Positions 52,457 through 61,863 of a DNA stretch of 64,000 bases are shown here, piece after piece. Under the pieces are notes generated by a model. The model saw nothing but the letters and a program-made list of their open reading frames with translations, was not told the DNA's origin and searched no databases. Position numbers and translations under genes: made by a program. Within the stretch, counting starts at the first letter, position 1, and each line of letters begins with the position of its first letter. Source of the stretch: Gammaproteobacteria bacterium (lineage in GTDB: Bacteria > Pseudomonadota > Gammaproteobacteria > JAABTG01); the NCBI GenBank assembly GCA_034522055.1, contig JAXHLS010000002.1, positions 3,305,549 through 3,369,548 of the forward strand, read 5' to 3'.

Positions 52457-54211
52457 TTACCACGAGGCCATCAGGGCCTCGTAGTCCATGGTCTCCCCCC
52501 GGCCCTCCTCGTCCTCGAGGCGGGGCTTGGGGGCGCCGGGCCGGGCCAGCCAGGCGGCGGGGTCGCCGGCCTCGCCGATGCGTGGTTCGCAACGCTCGAA
52601 GGCGCCGCGGGCGGCGAGGCGGGCCATGGACTCGTCGAGACTGGCGGCCAGGGCGTCCAGCACCGCCTGGGGCGAGGCCCGTCCGGCCACGGCGCGGGCG
52701 ATGTGGGTCCACCACAGCTGGGCGAGGGTGGGATAGTCCGGCACGTTGATGCCGGTGGGGGTCCAGGCGCGGCTCGCGGGGCTGCGATGGAACTCCACCA
52801 GGCCGCCGAGGCGGGGGGCGGCCGCGGCCATGGCGGGGGACTGGAGGTCGCTGTCGCGGATGGGGGTGAGGCCCACCAGGGTCTTCCTGAGGGACACGCT
52901 CCTGCAGGTACAGAACTGGGCGTAGAGCCAGGCCATGCGCCGCCGTTCCGGTGGGGTGCCGGCGGGCAGGGTCCAGGCGCCGCAATCCTGGTAGCCCCGC
53001 TTCATGCCCGGCTCCCAGTAGGCGCCGCGGGGCGAGGGGGCGACCCGCCAGCGGGGGCTGCCGTCGGGGTTCATCACCTCGGAGCCCCGTTTGATCATCT
53101 CCGGGGTGAAGGCGGTGTACCAGAAGATCTGCTGGGCGATGTCGCCACGGGCCGGTACCGGGCCGGCGTCGGAGAAGTCCATGCGCCGGGCTTCGGGCGG
53201 GGCGAAGCGTTCCAGCCATTCCAGGTATTTGCGCAGGGCATACACGGCAGCCGGGCCGTTGACGGCGCCGCCGCGGGCCACCGCCGCCCCCAGGGGATGG
53301 CAGGCCTCGGCGCGGATCCCCCATTCGTCCACCGGCCGGCCGTTGGGCAGGCCGGGGTCGCCGACGCCGGCCATGGACAGCCAGGCATCGGTGAAGCGCC
53401 ACCCGAGGGACGGATCCGCCTTGCCGTAATCCATGTGGCCGTAGACCCGCCGGCCGTCCAGCTCCTTCACGTGATGGGTGAAGAAGTCGGCGATGTCCTC
53501 GTAGGCCTTCCAGTTGAGGGGCACTCCCAGCGGGTAGCCATGGCGCCGCCGGAAGGCCGCCTTGAGGTCGTCCCGCTGGAACCAGTCGTGGCGGAACCAG
53601 TAGAGGTTGGCGAATTGCTGATCCGGCAATTGATAGACCTTGCCGTCGGGGGCAGTGGTGAAATCGAGGCCGATGAAGTCATCCAGGTCGAGGGTGGGGA
53701 GGGTGGAGGCCGCGCCTTCGCCGGCCATCCAGTCGGACACCGGCACCACGGCGCCGCTGCGGTAATGGGTGCCGATGAAGTCCGAGTCGTTGACGTAGGC
53801 GTCATAGAGGTTGCGGCCGGTGCGGGCCTGGCGCTGGAAGCGCTGCACCAGTTCGCCCTCGTGGAGCAGGTCGTGCTGCACCCGCACCCCGGTGATCTCG
53901 TGGAAGGCGCGGGCCAGGACGCGCTGTTCGTAGACGTGGGTGGGGATGGTCTCCGTGGCCACGTGGATGCGCTGGCCGTGGTAGGGGGCGGCGGCCCTTA
54001 TAAAGAAGGCCATCTCGGCCATGCGCGCCTTCTCGTTGAGGGTGGAGGGGGTGAATTCCCCCCGCACCCAGCGCCGCGCCGCCGCTTCCCGTTGGGGATC
54101 CGCAGCGGCCTCGAGGGGCGCGGCGGCCGCCAGCCGGCCGAGGCCGACTGCCGCCGCCGCGGCGAGCAACTGGCGGCGCCGCGGGTTCGGCAAAGAGGGA
54201 CGGTGGGCCAT
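52457..54211 (-). CDS. Extracellular solute-binding protein of an ABC transporter
   Basis: A 584-residue protein with a Tat-like signal (RRRQLLAAAAAVGLGRLAAAA). The body matches large sugar or polyol binding proteins: RVLARAFHEITGVRVQHDLL, then an aromatic-rich middle with GKVYQLPDQQFANLYWFRHDW. It sits last in the glpK-glpD-glpF operon, 10 bases after the channel gene, so it probably binds glycerol or a glycerol-containing compound (inference). No permease or ATPase gene for an ABC system is visible in the window, which leaves it orphaned here. The TAA stop is followed after 4 bases by a REP hairpin. Confidence 0.8.
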   Translation of the reverse strand: MAHRPSLPNPRRRQLLAAAAAVGLGRLAAAAPLEAAADPQREAAARRWVRGEFTPSTLNEKARMAEMAFFIRAAAPYHGQRIHVATETIPTHVYEQRVLARAFHEITGVRVQHDLLHEGELVQRFQRQARTGRNLYDAYVNDSDFIGTHYRSGAVVPVSDWMAGEGAASTLPTLDLDDFIGLDFTTAPDGKVYQLPDQQFANLYWFRHDWFQRDDLKAAFRRRHGYPLGVPLNWKAYEDIADFFTHHVKELDGRRVYGHMDYGKADPSLGWRFTDAWLSMAGVGDPGLPNGRPVDEWGIRAEACHPLGAAVARGGAVNGPAAVYALRKYLEWLERFAPPEARRMDFSDAGPVPARGDIAQQIFWYTAFTPEMIKRGSEVMNPDGSPRWRVAPSPRGAYWEPGMKRGYQDCGAWTLPAGTPPERRRMAWLYAQFCTCRSVSLRKTLVGLTPIRDSDLQSPAMAAAAPRLGGLVEFHRSPASRAWTPTGINVPDYPTLAQLWWTHIARAVAGRASPQAVLDALAASLDESMARLAARGAFERCEPRIGEAGDPAAWLARPGAPKPRLEDEEGRGETMDYEALMASW

Positions 54212-54221
54212 GACTCCGGTG

Positions 54222-54956
54222 TCAGCGGAAATGGACGTTGGTGGGGTCCTGGAGCGCCAGGTAGAGCAGCCCGGCCAGCACCGCCCCCAGCAGCGGACCC
54301 ACCACGGGCACCCAGGCATAGCCCCAGTCGCTGTCCCGCTTGCCCCCGGGCATGGGGAGCAGGGCGTGGACCAGGCGTGGTCCCAGGTCCCGGGCGGGGT
54401 TGATGGCGTAGCCCGTGGTGCCGCCGAGGCTGAGCCCGATGGCGAGCACCAGCAGGCCCACGGGGAGGGCGTCCAGGGCGCCGAGGCCGAACACCGATAC
54501 CGCCAGGAACAGCACCGCGAACACCAGCACGAAGGTACCGACCACCTCCGACACCAGGTTGGCGGGGGCGTCCCGCACCGCCGGGGCGGTGCAGAAGCAG
54601 GCGAGCTTGAGGTCAGGATTATCGGTGCGTGCGAAGTGCGGACGGTACACGAGCCACACCAGGGAGGCCCCCACCATGGCGCCGAGGAACTGGGCCGCCA
54701 CGTAGGCCGGGACCTGGCCCCATTCGAACTTGCCTGCCACCGCCAGCCCCACGGATACGGCGGGGTTGAGGTGGGCGCCACTGAAGGCCGCCACGGTGAA
54801 CACCGCCACGAACACCGCCATGCCCCAGCCCCAGGCGATGACGATCCAGCCGGCACCGTTGGCCTTGGTGCCCGTGAGCACCACGTTGGCCACCACGCCG
54901 TTGCCCAGCAGGATGAGCAGGGCGGTGCCGATGACCTCACCGATAAAGGGATTCAT
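54222..54956 (-). CDS. Glycerol facilitator / aquaporin (MIP family)
   Basis: A 244-residue channel protein with six helices and the two pore NPA boxes: SGAHLNPAVSVGLA near residue 65 and GYAINPARDLGPR near residue 195. The Asp after NPAR is typical of glycerol facilitators as opposed to strict water channels. ATG 54956 gives the standard start MNPFIGEVIGTALLILLGNG. It lies 43 bases downstream of glpD and probably imports glycerol for GlpK. Confidence 0.92.
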   Translation of the reverse strand: MNPFIGEVIGTALLILLGNGVVANVVLTGTKANGAGWIVIAWGWGMAVFVAVFTVAAFSGAHLNPAVSVGLAVAGKFEWGQVPAYVAAQFLGAMVGASLVWLVYRPHFARTDNPDLKLACFCTAPAVRDAPANLVSEVVGTFVLVFAVLFLAVSVFGLGALDALPVGLLVLAIGLSLGGTTGYAINPARDLGPRLVHALLPMPGGKRDSDWGYAWVPVVGPLLGAVLAGLLYLALQDPTNVHFR

Positions 54957-54999
54957 GACGCGTCTCCTCCATGCGGTCCGCCACCGGCGTGATGCGGGA

Positions 55000-56652
55000 T
55001 CATGCCGGGGACGCCGGCGACCCGGCCGGCGCCGTGGTGTTGACGGACCCGAAATATTCATCGTAGCGGGCCCGGGCCTGGTCGCCGAACAGGATCTCGC
55101 AGGCCTCCATCAGCCCCTCGGCATCGCGGATGTCCTCGTGGCGCACCACCTGGGCGATCTTGGAACGGCGGCGCAGGAAGTCTTCCAGGGTGACGATCAT
55201 CTCGCGGCGCCGGGCGAGGCGGATCTCACAGCGCGTGTAGTCGGTGCCCTTGATGAGCACCTCGGCCTGGCGCGGGTCCTCGCGGATCTCGTCCAGCAAC
55301 TGGAAGGCATCCTTGTCATAGCGCCGCCACAGGCGGCTCGAGAGGGACTCGATGGCCTCGGGGGCGGTGTAGTCGTCGAGACGCATGAGGGTGGCCTGGT
55401 GCATGTATTCCTTGCAAACGGAGGGATGGGGCTCGCCGTACCAGTGGTAGTGCGGGTGGTCCAGGCCCACGCCGAGTTCTGCCACCCGCTCCGACACCTC
55501 GTCGCCCACGTTGACGCAGTCCGTGAGCTTGCCGCCGAAGACGGACAGGTGGGCGTGCTCGCGATCCACGTCGATGGCGTGCTTGCGGGACAGCTGCATC
55601 CAGTCCCGGGCCTGGCCCTCGGCCTGCTTTTGCACCACCAGCGGCCGCACGCCGCAGCGCTCGGCGATGATGTCCTCGCGGCCCAGGGGCTTCTCCAGGC
55701 GCAGGCGCTTGTTGATGTTGTCCAGCACGAAGTCCCGGTCCTCGTCCGTCACCCCCGTTTCCGGGTCTTCCACCCGGGTGTCGGTGGTGCCGATGCAGGT
55801 GCGCATGCCCATGGGGATGACGAAGAACAGGCGCCCGTCGTCGGCGAAGAAGCTGAGGATCCGCGGATTGGGCGTGATGCGGGGCACGATGAGGTGGATG
55901 CCCTTGGAGAACACGTGATGGTGGGTGGTCTGCTCCCCGGTCTTCGCGTTGAGTTCGTCCACGAAGGGGCCGGCGGCGTTGATGAGCACCCGCGAGCGGA
56001 TCTCCAGGGTCTCGCCGGAGCGTACGTCCCGGGCCTCGGTGATCCACTGGCCGTCCTCGCGGCGTGCCCCCAGGGATTCCACGTAGTTGGCGGCGATGCA
56101 GCCGCGGTCCATGGCGGAGCGGATGAACTGGAAGACGAAGCGCGAGTCGTTGTCGTGGAGATAGGCGTCCGAGTACTCGAAGCCCCCCTGAGCGTTGGCG
56201 GTATCCACCACCGGTTCCTCGGCGTCGATGCGGCCGCTGCCCATCAGGCGCGGGGTGCGGGTGAAGCCGTTGCCGAACAGCCAGTAGACCCAGGTGCCCA
56301 GCCACAGGAACCAGGGTGGATAGCGGAAGCCCTTCTCGATAGTGGCCAGGAAGCGGATCTCCTTGACCCGGGTGGGGTAGCTGCGGATGAGGCGGTTGCG
56401 CGACAGGCACAGCTTGCGCACCAGGCCGTAATCATGGCTCTCCAGGTACTTGATGCCGCCCCAGGCCAGGTTGGAGGACTGCTGGCTGGTGAAGCCGGCG
56501 AAGTCCCGCTCATCGATGAGGGCCACCCGGGCCCCCTTGCCGGCCAGGGCCGCGGCGGCCACGGCGCCGTTGATGCCGCCGCCGACGATGAGCACGTCGA
56601 AGGTGCCCTGAGGTAGCCTTTGAATGTTGTTCTCGCGCAGGGTCAGGGTCAT
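55000..56652 (-). CDS. glpD: Glycerol-3-phosphate dehydrogenase
   Basis: A 550-residue FAD enzyme that oxidises glycerol 3-phosphate to dihydroxyacetone phosphate at the inner membrane, feeding quinone. The FAD-binding motif [20 protein letters not shown] lies near the start, followed by [17 protein letters not shown] and the later [14 protein letters not shown]. Its start overlaps the glpK stop (ATGA), so both products are made together. The sequence is about 40-50 residues longer than E. coli GlpD but otherwise intact. Confidence 0.95.
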   Translation of the reverse strand: MTLTLRENNIQRLPQGTFDVLIVGGGINGAVAAAALAGKGARVALIDERDFAGFTSQQSSNLAWGGIKYLESHDYGLVRKLCLSRNRLIRSYPTRVKEIRFLATIEKGFRYPPWFLWLGTWVYWLFGNGFTRTPRLMGSGRIDAEEPVVDTANAQGGFEYSDAYLHDNDSRFVFQFIRSAMDRGCIAANYVESLGARREDGQWITEARDVRSGETLEIRSRVLINAAGPFVDELNAKTGEQTTHHHVFSKGIHLIVPRITPNPRILSFFADDGRLFFVIPMGMRTCIGTTDTRVEDPETGVTDEDRDFVLDNINKRLRLEKPLGREDIIAERCGVRPLVVQKQAEGQARDWMQLSRKHAIDVDREHAHLSVFGGKLTDCVNVGDEVSERVAELGVGLDHPHYHWYGEPHPSVCKEYMHQATLMRLDDYTAPEAIESLSSRLWRRYDKDAFQLLDEIREDPRQAEVLIKGTDYTRCEIRLARRREMIVTLEDFLRRRSKIAQVVRHEDIRDAEGLMEACEILFGDQARARYDEYFGSVNTTAPAGSPASPA

Positions 56653-58163
56653 TGTTCGTCCTCCAGGGCCCAGCCTTTGGACAGTTCCACGGCCTGGTGC
56701 CAGCGTTTGAACAGGCGTTCGCGCTTGGCCTCGTCGAAGCGCGGGCGGTAGCGGACGTCCAGGGCCCACTTCTCGGCGATCTCGTCCTTGCTGTCCCAGT
56801 AGCCCACGGCCAGGCCCGCCAGATACGCGGCCCCCAGGGCGGTGGTCTCGACGATGCTCGGTACCTCCACCTGCACGCCGAGGATATCCGACTGGAACTG
56901 CATCAGGACGCTGTTCACCGAGGCGCCGCCGTCGCAGCGCAGATCCTTCAGGGTGATGCCGGAGTCCCGCTGCATGGCGTCGATGACGTCCCGGGTCTGG
57001 TAGGCCATGCTCTCCAGCACCGCCCGCACCACGTGACCCCGGCTGGTGCCGCGGGTGATGCCGATGAGCAGGCCGCGGGCGTAGGGGTCCCAGTGGGGGG
57101 CGCCGAGGCCCACCAGGGCAGGTACGAAGTAGACCCCCTCGTTGTCGGGCACCGAGCGGGCCAGCTCCTTCGTCTCCGCGGCCTTGGTGATGATGCCGAG
57201 GCCGTCCCGCAGCCACTGTACCGCGGAGCCGGTGACGAAAATGGCGCCCTCCAGGGCGTAGGTGACCGGTTCGTCCCCCACCCCCCAGGCGATGGTGGTG
57301 AGCAGCTTCTCGCGGCTCGCCACCGCCTCGTTGCCGGTGTTCATGAGCACGAAGGAACCGGTGCCATAGGTGTTCTTGGCCATACCCGGGCGGTGACAGG
57401 CCTGGCCGAAGAGGGCCGCCTGCTGGTCGCCGGCGATACCGGCGATGGGAATGTCGCGGGTGCCGAAGAACATGCCCGGATCCGTGTGCCCGTAGACCGC
57501 GGAGGAGGGTTTGACTTCGGGCAGCATGGCCGCGGGGATACCCAGCAGCTCTAGCAGATCCGGGTCCCAGCGCAGCTCACGGATGTTGTAGAGCATGGTG
57601 CGGGAGGCATTGGAGTAGTCGGTGATGTGCACCTGCCCCCCGGTGAGGCGGTAGACCAGCCAGGAATCGATGGTGCCGAAGGCGATGTCGCCGGCTTCGG
57701 CGCGGGCCCGCAGGCCGGGGTTGTTCTCGAGGATCCAGCGCACCTTGGTGCCTGAGAAGTAGGGGTCGATCACCAGGCCCGTGCGTTCCCGAATCATGTC
57801 TTCGTGGCCGGCGGCCTTCAACTCGTCGCAATAGCGCGCGGTGCGCCGGTCCTGCCAGACGATGGCGTGGCCCACGGGCCGACCGCTGGCGCGCTCCCAC
57901 ACCACGGCGGTCTCGCGCTGGTTGGTGATGCCGATGGCCTGGATGTCGTTGGCCTGCACGTCACCGGCCCGCAGGGCGTCGGCGATGACCTTCATGGTCA
58001 CCGTGAAGATCTCTTCGGCGTCGTGCTCCACCCACCCTGGCTTGGGATAGTGCTGGGTGAACTCCGAGTAGGCACGGCTTTTGACCTGGCCGTCGTGGTC
58101 GAAGATCAGCACGGTGGAGCCGGTGGTGCCCTGGTCGATGGACAGGATGTAACCGTCATTCAT
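56649..58163 (-). CDS. glpK: Glycerol kinase
   Basis: A 504-residue enzyme that phosphorylates glycerol with ATP. Family hallmarks are [18 protein letters not shown] (phosphate-1 loop), [27 protein letters not shown], the activation region [12 protein letters not shown] and [22 protein letters not shown] 58163 is the conserved start; an upstream in-frame ATG at 58241 would add 26 unrelated residues. First gene of the glycerol operon, with the promoter expected in the 58164-58440 gap. Confidence 0.97.
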   Translation of the reverse strand: MNDGYILSIDQGTTGSTVLIFDHDGQVKSRAYSEFTQHYPKPGWVEHDAEEIFTVTMKVIADALRAGDVQANDIQAIGITNQRETAVVWERASGRPVGHAIVWQDRRTARYCDELKAAGHEDMIRERTGLVIDPYFSGTKVRWILENNPGLRARAEAGDIAFGTIDSWLVYRLTGGQVHITDYSNASRTMLYNIRELRWDPDLLELLGIPAAMLPEVKPSSAVYGHTDPGMFFGTRDIPIAGIAGDQQAALFGQACHRPGMAKNTYGTGSFVLMNTGNEAVASREKLLTTIAWGVGDEPVTYALEGAIFVTGSAVQWLRDGLGIITKAAETKELARSVPDNEGVYFVPALVGLGAPHWDPYARGLLIGITRGTSRGHVVRAVLESMAYQTRDVIDAMQRDSGITLKDLRCDGGASVNSVLMQFQSDILGVQVEVPSIVETTALGAAYLAGLAVGYWDSKDEIAEKWALDVRYRPRFDEAKRERLFKRWHQAVELSKGWALEDEQ

Positions 58164-58437
58164 GGAAGATTCCTCCGCCGCATCTGTGTCACGAATATAG
58201 CCATCCCGGAAGGCCTGATCACGGTGGCCAAAGGTCTGCATGTCCCCGACTGCCTTGTCCAGCTCCCCGCTTGGAGCCGGCGCCTGCGGTGGTCGCCAGC
58301 CGGGACCCCCCCCGGTTCCGGGTTGCAGGGACGGGGGAGACCGGGCCCCACGGTTCTAACCGGCCGGCCGTGGGGCTGATGGACGGGGAGGGCGGGGAAA
58401 ATGGATGGCCCATATCAGTGGACTGGCGTGACGAGGC

Positions 58438-58443
58438 TATAAT
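58438..58443 (+). promoter_or_regulatory. Candidate -10 box upstream of the small cysteine-rich gene
   Basis: TATAAT on the plus strand, 96 bases before the small cysteine-rich gene; no good -35 is visible. The surrounding gap (58164-58538) is otherwise featureless apart from C-rich stretches. Confidence 0.4.
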
Positions 58444-58538
58444 TCGAGTATAGAAACGGATCCCGAATCCTGTAAGTAACGGTAAGGGTGCCGGGTTTTG
58501 CGGCTCACGGGGTCCGTGAAAGGCCTGGGGGCATGGTT

Positions 58539-58766
58539 ATGAACAAGACAGATGAGGATGCGGACAAGAACGAGGTCCGCTGCAATTACTGCAGTGAGTG
58601 GCTGCCGGGCGATGAGGCCGTCAGTCCCGAGGGCGATGACTATGTTCTGTATTTCTGCGGGGTGGAGTGCCACGCGTTGTGGGAGGCGGAGCGCGCCGCC
58701 GAACTCGAGCAGGAATTCGCGGCCCATAGCGGGGTGAAGAAGGAACGGCCCGAAGGTGGTGGTTGA
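58539..58766 (+). CDS. Small zinc-ribbon-like protein, DUF3330-like
   Basis: A 75-residue cytoplasmic protein. Residues about 13-45 have CNYCSEWLP and YFCGVECHALWE, four cysteines in a treble-clef-like spacing resembling DUF3330 and related small metal-binding proteins (family resemblance only). A glutamate-rich helical tail follows. ATG 58539 gives better spacing from the GGGGG run than ATG 58533. Function unknown. Confidence 0.7.
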   Translation: MNKTDEDADKNEVRCNYCSEWLPGDEAVSPEGDDYVLYFCGVECHALWEAERAAELEQEFAAHSGVKKERPEGGG

Positions 58767-58839
58767 GGCAACAGGGGCGTCTTCGGTGCCAGACATGCTT
58801 TTAAATTAACGTTGACTCAGGACGAAAAAGGAGCGAGCG

Positions 58840-59463
58840 ATGAAGGTGCGATTCACGATGGTCTTCCTGTGGGCGATGGGCGCGATGGCCCTGACGCCGG
58901 CCCACGCTCAGTACCTCACGGACAGCCGGGGGGAGGTGGTACGCAATGCCTACGACGAGTGCTGGCATACGGGTTTCTGGACGTCTGCCGATGCCATCGT
59001 GGGCTGCGATGGCAAGGTGGCCGAGGCACCGGCGCCCGAAGTCACCAAGCCGGTTCCGCCCTCACCGCCGGTGCCTCTCGATCCAGTGGTGCTGAACGCG
59101 GACACCCATTTCGCCTTCGACAGTGCCAGGCTGCTTCCCGGGGCCAGGGCGGTGCTCGACGCGCTGGTGGAGGAGGTGCAGGGCTATGAGTCGGTGGAGT
59201 CCGTGACCATCACGGGGCACGCGGACCGGATCGGCGACGCTACCTATAATCAGCGGCTGTCCGAACGCCGCGCCCAGACGGTGCGCCAGTACCTCATCGA
59301 TAACCGGGCGCTCAGGCCGCAGCTCATCCAGGTGTCAGGCAAGGGCGAGACCCGGCCCGTGGTGGTCTGCGAAGGGCTCCGCGGCCAGCCCCTCGTCGAA
59401 TGCCTGGCCCCCAACCGCCGGGTGGAAGTGGTTATCCAGTGCGTGGGCTGTGTCGAACCCTGA
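58840..59463 (+). CDS. OmpA-family outer-membrane protein
   Basis: A 207-residue exported protein. Signal peptide (MVFLWAMGAMALTPAHA), a short N-terminal domain with paired cysteines (DECWHTGFW and VGCDGK), a proline-rich linker, then an OmpA C-terminal domain (about 85-200). That domain has FAFDSARLLPGA, VTITGHADRIGDATYNQRLS with the peptidoglycan-binding Asp/Arg region, and NRRVEVVIQ. There is no eight-stranded beta-barrel, so it is probably a periplasmic or lipid-free peptidoglycan-binding member. An intrinsic terminator follows the stop. Confidence 0.9.
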   Translation: MKVRFTMVFLWAMGAMALTPAHAQYLTDSRGEVVRNAYDECWHTGFWTSADAIVGCDGKVAEAPAPEVTKPVPPSPPVPLDPVVLNADTHFAFDSARLLPGARAVLDALVEEVQGYESVESVTITGHADRIGDATYNQRLSERRAQTVRQYLIDNRALRPQLIQVSGKGETRPVVVCEGLRGQPLVECLAPNRRVEVVIQCVGCVEP

Positions 59464-59476
59464 CCGCCAGCCACGG

Positions 59477-59508
59477 CCCGCTCTCCGCCTGGGGCGGGGA
59501 GCGGGTTT
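59477..59508 (+). terminator. Intrinsic terminator after the OmpA-family gene
   Basis: CCCGCTCTCCGCC pairs with GGCGGGGAGCGGG at 12 of 13 positions around a TGG loop and is followed by TTT. It lies 14 bases past the OmpA-family stop codon. Confidence 0.65.
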
Positions 59509-59551
59509 CCTTGGTGTCGCGGAGGGATTAAACTAGAGGGCTTAAATTCTT

Positions 59552-59633
59552 CCGCCGCCATGGACTGTCGGCGGCGTCTGGGGTGGTCATGGTGGCCCGC
59601 CAGAGCATTTCGAGGCCCTTCGGGGCCTTTTTT
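59552..59633 (+). terminator. Two hairpins and a strong UUCG-loop terminator ahead of purE
   Basis: CCGCCGCC / GGCGGCG (59552-59576) forms a first hairpin. AGGCCC-TTCG-GGGCCT (59613-59628) forms a second with a stable TTCG tetraloop, followed at once by six T residues (59628-59633), a textbook intrinsic terminator. It ends 61 bases before purE, so it may be a leader attenuator of purEK or the end of a small RNA. Confidence 0.7.
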
Positions 59634-59694
59634 GCTTTTCGCCGCGCCGGCGATGGGCTTTCGGTTTTTGGGTGTCCATTGAGAGGTCAGTTCC

Positions 59695-60192
59695 ATGGAA
59701 CCACAGGTCGGCATCATCATGGGGTCCGTCTCCGACTGGGAGACCCTGCGTCATGCCGCCGAGACGCTGGAGCGTCTGGGCGTTCCCCATGAGGTGGAGG
59801 TGGTCTCCGCGCATCGCACGCCGGACAGGCTGTTCGACTACGCGGCCGGCGCGGAGGCCCGCGGGCTCAAGGTGATTATCGCAGGTGCCGGTGGCGCCGC
59901 CCACCTGCCGGGCATGGCGGCGGCCAAGACCGTGGTGCCGGTGCTCGGCGTCCCCGTGCAGTCCAAGGCCCTCAATGGCATGGATTCCCTGCTCTCCATC
60001 GCCCAGATGCCCGCCGGCGTGCCCGTGGGCACCCTGGCCATCGGCCGCGCGGGGGCGGTCAACGCCGCCCTCCTGGCGGCGGCCATCGTCGGTCATCTCG
60101 AGCCCCGGGTGCTGGATGCCCTGCGGGCATACCGGGCCGAACAGACCGCGGCAGTGCTCGCCCGTCCCGATCCGAGGGACGGGGATTCATGA
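59695..60192 (+). CDS. purE: N5-carboxyaminoimidazole ribonucleotide mutase
   Basis: A 165-residue enzyme that converts N5-CAIR to CAIR in purine synthesis. The class I signature is complete: [18 protein letters not shown] (substrate loop), [15 protein letters not shown], and [17 protein letters not shown] with the catalytic histidine. Its TGA overlaps the purK ATG, the standard purEK pair. A leader with two hairpins and a terminator precedes it. Confidence 0.97.
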   Translation: MEPQVGIIMGSVSDWETLRHAAETLERLGVPHEVEVVSAHRTPDRLFDYAAGAEARGLKVIIAGAGGAAHLPGMAAAKTVVPVLGVPVQSKALNGMDSLLSIAQMPAGVPVGTLAIGRAGAVNAALLAAAIVGHLEPRVLDALRAYRAEQTAAVLARPDPRDGDS

Positions 60193-61292
60193 AGGTGGGT
60201 ATTCTGGGCGGCGGTCAGCTCGCCCGCATGCTGGCCCTTGCCGGTCATCCCCTGGGCATAGAGACCACGGTGCTGTGTCCCGTGGAGGATGCCTCCGCCG
60301 CCGCCGTCACCCGCCATCTCCATGGCTCCCTCATCGATCATCGGCTCCTGGGCGTGCTGGCCGACGCCGTGGACGTGGTGACCTACGAGTTCGAGAACGT
60401 GCCGGTAGAGAGCCTCCAGGTCCTGGACGGCCGGACGGTGGTTCAGCCGCCGCCGCGGGCCCTGGCGACGGGGCAGGATCGGCTGGCGGAGAAGATGTTG
60501 TTCCGTCGCCTCAGCATCCCCACCGCCGATTTTCATCCCGTGGAGCGGGATGCGGATGTGGCAGCGGCCATATCCGCCCTCGGTCTCCCGGTTCTGCTGA
60601 AGACCCGGCGCGAGGGCTATGACGGCAAGGGCCAGGTACTCCTGCGGACGGCGGGAGATGCCGCGGGGGCCCTGGAACGTATCGGCGGAGGACCGGGGGT
60701 GGCGGAGTCCTTCGTGACCTTCGAGCGGGAGGTCTCCATCATCGCCGTGCGGGACGTCCGCGGTCGGCTGTTGTTCTATCCGCTGTCCGAGAATACCCAC
60801 GAGGGCGGCATCCTCAAGGTGGCGGTAAGCCGGCCCGGCGATCCCATGCAGGCTCGCGCCGAGGACTATGGACGGCGCCTGATGGAGCAACTCGACTACG
60901 TGGGCGTGTTGGCACTGGAGCTGTTTCAGGTGGGGGACGCCCTGCTGGCCAACGAGTTCGCGCCCCGGGTCCATAACTCCGGCCACTGGACCATCGAGGG
61001 TGCCGAGACCAGCCAGTTCGAGAACCACCTGCGGGCGGTGGTCGGCCTCGAACTGGGGGACACGGGGGCGTTGGGGCTGACGGCCATGGTGAACTGCATC
61101 GGTGCGCTGCCCGCCCTGGCGGACGTGATGGCCGTGCCGGGGGCCCACATGCACGACTACGGCAAGGCGCCGCGGCCCGGGCGCAAAGTGGGCCATATCA
61201 CCCTGCGCGCCGCCGACCCGGGTGCCCTTGAGTTCCGGCTCCACGAGGCCCTGCGTCTCGCTGCGGCGGGGGAGCAGGCCGGGACGTCTTAA
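60189..61292 (+). CDS. purK: 5-(carboxyamino)imidazole ribonucleotide synthase
   Basis: A 367-residue ATP-grasp enzyme that makes N5-CAIR from AIR, bicarbonate and [20 protein letters not shown] opens the N-terminal fold, VTYEFENVP and [13 protein letters not shown] mark the substrate and ATP sites, and [14 protein letters not shown] the metal-binding end. It overlaps purE by ATGA. A dispersed repeat element lies directly after the stop. Confidence 0.96.
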   Translation: MKVGILGGGQLARMLALAGHPLGIETTVLCPVEDASAAAVTRHLHGSLIDHRLLGVLADAVDVVTYEFENVPVESLQVLDGRTVVQPPPRALATGQDRLAEKMLFRRLSIPTADFHPVERDADVAAAISALGLPVLLKTRREGYDGKGQVLLRTAGDAAGALERIGGGPGVAESFVTFEREVSIIAVRDVRGRLLFYPLSENTHEGGILKVAVSRPGDPMQARAEDYGRRLMEQLDYVGVLALELFQVGDALLANEFAPRVHNSGHWTIEGAETSQFENHLRAVVGLELGDTGALGLTAMVNCIGALPALADVMAVPGAHMHDYGKAPRPGRKVGHITLRAADPGALEFRLHEALRLAAAGEQAGTS

Positions 61293-61298
61293 TGTGTC

Positions 61299-61494
61299 AG
61301 AGTCGCGAAGCACGAACTCTCCCTCTCCCTCTGGGACAAATCCGTCGGGAACGGATTTGAACGCGCCTTGGCGCGGCCCGCAGGGCGCAGGGCAGGATGC
61401 CCGGAGTACAGGGATGGGGTGAGGGAACGAGCATGGCGATACGCGCTCCTCTTTTCATCATCTCGGGCGGCGCGTATCGCCATGAGAGTTAGTC
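61299..61494. repeat. Dispersed element D, copy 2
   Basis: Shares GTCGCGAAGCACGA and GGATGGGGTGAGGGAACGA with the copy at 20393-20515, and the same perfect inverted repeat ATGGCGATACGCGC (61433-61446 and 61470-61483). About 70 bases of extra sequence (including AAATCCGTCGGGAACGGATT) are inserted after the opening hairpin. Non-coding. Confidence 0.8.
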
Positions 61495-61563
61495 TGCCCT
61501 GTTTGTGCTGTACGCCCCGGCCGGCGCGGCCCCTGGGCAGGTTCCTCGCGGACCGGCCGGCTG

Positions 61564-61572
61564 TGATAGAAT
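61564..61572 (+). promoter_or_regulatory. Extended -10 promoter of the SRP RNA
   Basis: TGTGATAGAAT-like sequence (TAGAAT at 61567-61572 with TG upstream) lies 12 bases before the 5' end of the SRP RNA, the right distance for a stable-RNA promoter. The -35 is weak. Confidence 0.5.
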
Positions 61573-61584
61573 CGCCCGTTCAAT

Positions 61585-61700
61585 GGTGGCCCGCGTTGGT
61601 CCCCTCGCAACGCTAGATCGTGAACCCCGTCAGACCCGGAAGGGAGCAGCGGCAGCGGTCGATGCGTGTGCCGGGGTGTGGCTGGCGTGGGTCGCCACCC
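61585..61700 (+). ncRNA. ffs: Bacterial signal recognition particle RNA (4.5S)
   Basis: A ~115-base RNA that pairs its ends (GGTGGC at 61585 with GCCACC at 61694-61699) into a long hairpin. The conserved SRP apical region is plain: GTTGGTCCCC..CGCAACGCTA on the 5' side, then GTCAGACCCGGAAGGGAGCA with the GGAA tetraloop and asymmetric loop that bind Ffh, and GCGTGTGCCGGGGTG on the 3' side. It sits upstream of dnaX as in many gammaproteobacteria. The RNA partners with Ffh to target membrane proteins. Confidence 0.95.
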
Positions 61701-61863
61701 TATTCGAGGTCCGGCTCGCGGATTTCTCATCCCCCCCGCAACGGTTAGAATCACCCTTTCCCGACATGACCGCGCCCCGATTCACCACCGGCGTACCGGC
61801 CCACGAGGATCGCCCTGTTGCATGATGTTCCGGACATGATCCACCTGGCATGATTCACCCCGC

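Noticed and set aside
58437-58796. Minus-strand open frame upstream of glpK
   Set aside because: It is antisense to the small cysteine-rich protein, which has matched CxxC motifs and a ribosome-binding site.
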